Assembly: GCF_964199755.1 (NCBI RefSeq)
Contig: NC_133930.1
Location: 56,387,962-56,451,961 of the forward strand
Direction: 5' to 3'
DNA from: Larus michahellis
Lineage: Eukaryota > Chordata > Aves > Charadriiformes > Laridae
Length of the DNA stretch: 64,000 nt
In this document: positions 61,904 through 64,000 of the stretch, in pieces
Layout: each line of letters opens with the position of its first letter
Position numbering within the stretch: position 1 is the first letter of the stretch
Program-made: the position numbers and the translations under genes
Notes under the pieces: generated by a model
What the model was told of the DNA's origin: nothing
Seen by the model: only the letters and a program-made list of their open reading frames with translations
Database searches by the model: none

Positions 61904-63435
61904 GCAATATCTTGACTGACCACAGTTATATCAGCTACTGAGTTCAGAGTAACGGACAATGAGTACCAAAAAGGGAGTCTTGTTCCTCAAAAAGAAAAAG
62001 AAATGTAAGACTTCTGCAGCCTCAGATACCAGTTTCTGGAGTGCATGGGAGGCCTCTTGTCACCATCAGGGTTGAGAGACACTAAGACCAGATGACTGTC
62101 AATCACTCCTGCTGGTGTCTGCTGTAGCCCCTTCCCACCCCTTTCTTTTCTGGTCTTCATTTTCTCTGCCCTTCTGAGTAATGGTTCTGGGCAGAGCAGT
62201 CTTTTTTTAAAATGTGCTCCTCTCTTAAGAGATAAAAGCAATGGCTTTTATTTCATACTGAGTGCTGAGGGACTAGCATTCCAAACATCTTCAGAAGAAA
62301 TGAAAGACCAACTCCTTTGACTTCAGAGCTACTTTAAAGATATAGATCACCAGCATTGTTCTCTGCAAGGCTGTGGAAATAGCAGACCTGGTCAGCTCGT
62401 GTCTTTCCAGAAAACCTGGAGAAGGAGGAGGTCTACAAAGGAGGTAGTAGATAGACCAGGAAGAATTATTTATGGCAGAAAAGTAGAAATTTAAGGTTTA
62501 ATGCCAGGAATACAGCTTGGAAGGTTAGATGTTATGTTAGAAAAGAACAATCTTCTGAAAGAAAAGGCAACACTACTCAGATGATAAACAGTTTAAGAAA
62601 ATTGGAAGATACAATTCTTGATCACTTGTGAAGGAAGACAGGGATGAAGAAGGTGAAAGATTTAACCCTTTTTTGCCTGCTTCCCCAAAATGCTGATGTC
62701 ATATCAACTTCCAGACTTCGATAATTGTGAGCTGGGCTGACAAGGGTGGGAACTCAGGGTTCTTCCAGTGGCTCGGTGTGAAGCAGCAGGGAGTGTGCTT
62801 CTCTCAGGTGACATGACATAAACTGTGTGCAGGTGGCAGCTGCACAGTTTTATCTGCCTGTATGCCGCCTCAAGCTAGTGTGCTGAAGGATTGGAGCCCA
62901 CGTTTTTGACTGCACGGAGCGGGCAGATGCAGTTTCCAGAAAAAAACCTGATCCCCAGATGCACCTCACAGTAAATGCAAACTGGATTTTTAGCTAAGCT
63001 TCTTCCAGCTGCAGCAAGCGTGTTTGTGTATCTCAGTTGACAGTTAGGGGGAAGGAAAAAAAAAATAAATAAACCAAAGGAGAGGTGTTACCACTTTTTA
63101 TCTCTGCCCAGGCAAAGCAACAGTCACAGCTGCCCATGACACACTTGGCTCTTGGCAGAGCTCAGGCTGGTTGTGCTCTGCAGGCATAGGATGAAGTATG
63201 CTCAGTATGCTTCCTTCAACAGGAATGCCAGCAGTATCTTGGATTACTACAGAGATTGCTCTGTGTCTGTGAGCTCCTTCTGCAGATTTTGGGTTCACAT
63301 TAAATGGGATCAGGAGTCCTTGGCAGCCTGTGTATGGCTCTCAGCACAGGCTAATCACCTATTTTGGAAAGTTGTTTTCTTAGACATCCAGAATCTCAAA
63401 CTGGAACACTTATTTTATTCAAGTTTTTCTGACAA

Positions 63436-63460
63436 AACATACTAGTTTAACATACTAGTT
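63436..63460. repeat. 13-bp tandem duplication AACATACTAGTT
   Basis: AACATACTAGTT occurs at 63,436-63,447 and 63,449-63,460, followed by a partial third copy (GAACATAC). This is a small slippage-type duplication. Confidence 0.85.
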
Positions 63461-64000
63461 GAACATACATTGAAGGTAATGCTGTATGCTAAACGTTTTG
63501 TAGCACTTGATTCTCTTACAATCTGAACTTTTTTTTAAAAATCCATAAAATATCTGGGTCTTGTTTGTGGTGATGTCCTAACAATGAAGGGTAGGTACAG
63601 CTGTCAGTATGTGAAAAGTAATTGCTTGGTTTGTTCTCATAAATTTTATTAGCCAGGGTGGAGTGGAAGTGTGCACACGTTTTGTGGCTCCAGCTAGCAT
63701 GTGTGAAAGAGAGGTCTGATTAAATCAAACTTCCTCTTCTTTGGTCATGAGTATCTCCTGCTTACAGAAGATATTGAGGAAGACCTAGAGTGTTCCTCTT
63801 ACAGATATTTTTATAAAGGTGCTAGAAGGGAAATTCCCTTTGATGACTTGTAGTGAGTTTTGGTGGTTTTCTGTCCAGACATCTTCTAGAACAGAAGAAT
63901 TATTAATATGCTGCCCATTATTTAGAAGAGTTTGGGAAGACTTCAGAAGGATTCAGCAGTTTGGGCAAAATTGTATTAAGAGAAAAGCCTCTCAGACCAT

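Larger units (their letters stand above)
56577..64000 (+). other. Putative first intron, right part, no exon supported
   Basis: There are no supported coding exons, RNA genes or transposons. The 146-codon minus-strand frame at 61,519-61,959 includes a stretch that merely translates the CA repeat and has no other signature. The presumed plus-strand gene continues beyond the right edge. Confidence 0.45.

Noticed and set aside
61519..61959. Minus-strand frame of 146 codons
   Set aside because: Its cysteine/valine segment is the CA repeat and the remainder has no domain or splice-site support. The length is not exceptional for 64 kb in six frames.
1..64000. CRISPR arrays, prokaryotic operons, phage or plasmid modules, rRNA or tRNA genes
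   Set aside because: None seen. The sequence has vertebrate character, and no regularly spaced repeat-spacer pattern or tRNA-like A/B box pair was found by eye.

Overview
This window looks like nuclear DNA from a bird, or possibly another reptile. The best evidence is one degraded 3' end of a CR1 LINE at about 12.50-12.86 kb on the plus strand. It ends in the diagnostic dispersed CR1 tail: 'gacctcc...tcttccaaccc...' followed by a short tandem TTCTAT-like 3' end. The remaining DNA is AT-rich and single-copy-looking, sparse in transposons, with short microsatellites. There are no operon-like runs of long open frames and no bacterial, viral or plasmid hallmarks. Almost all open frames here are short and have no recognisable protein signature.

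Layout. (1) 1-34.5 kb: gene-poor, AT-rich sequence with the CR1 fragment, several short local duplications and microsatellites, and no exon I can defend. (2) 34.6-36.6 kb: a CpG-dense block (about 35.82-36.60 kb) with, immediately to its left on the minus strand, a candidate two-exon gene. It has a short start exon with a good donor, a 541-bp intron, a strong polypyrimidine/AG acceptor, a 145-codon open exon, a stop, and an AATAAA 72 bases beyond the stop. The phases match across the intron. I do not recognise the 152-residue product. (3) 36.63-37.19 kb: a spectacular 556-base polypyrimidine tract made of CTTTT, CCTT and CTTT arrays, including a perfect 45-bp higher-order repeat. (4) 38.2-38.4 kb: clustered C-tracts followed by an uninterrupted run of 20 G. 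(5) 39.1-41.2 kb: a purine/pyrimidine-rich, partly CpG-dense region that resembles the promoter and long 5' untranslated first exon of a large plus-strand gene. It ends in a textbook donor (CAG|GTAAGC) at 41,200/41,201 and contains short upstream ORFs. (6) 41.2-64 kb: featureless sequence consistent with a very long first intron.

The working model is a divergent (head-to-head) locus. A CpG-rich centre at 36-41 kb would serve a small minus-strand transcription unit on the left and a large plus-strand gene on the right, whose coding exons lie beyond the window. Hand counts of sampled lines agree: the right part has more T than A and more G than C on the plus strand, while the left part has more A than T. 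This is the direction expected from transcription-associated strand asymmetry. The sample is small and the gene identities are not established.
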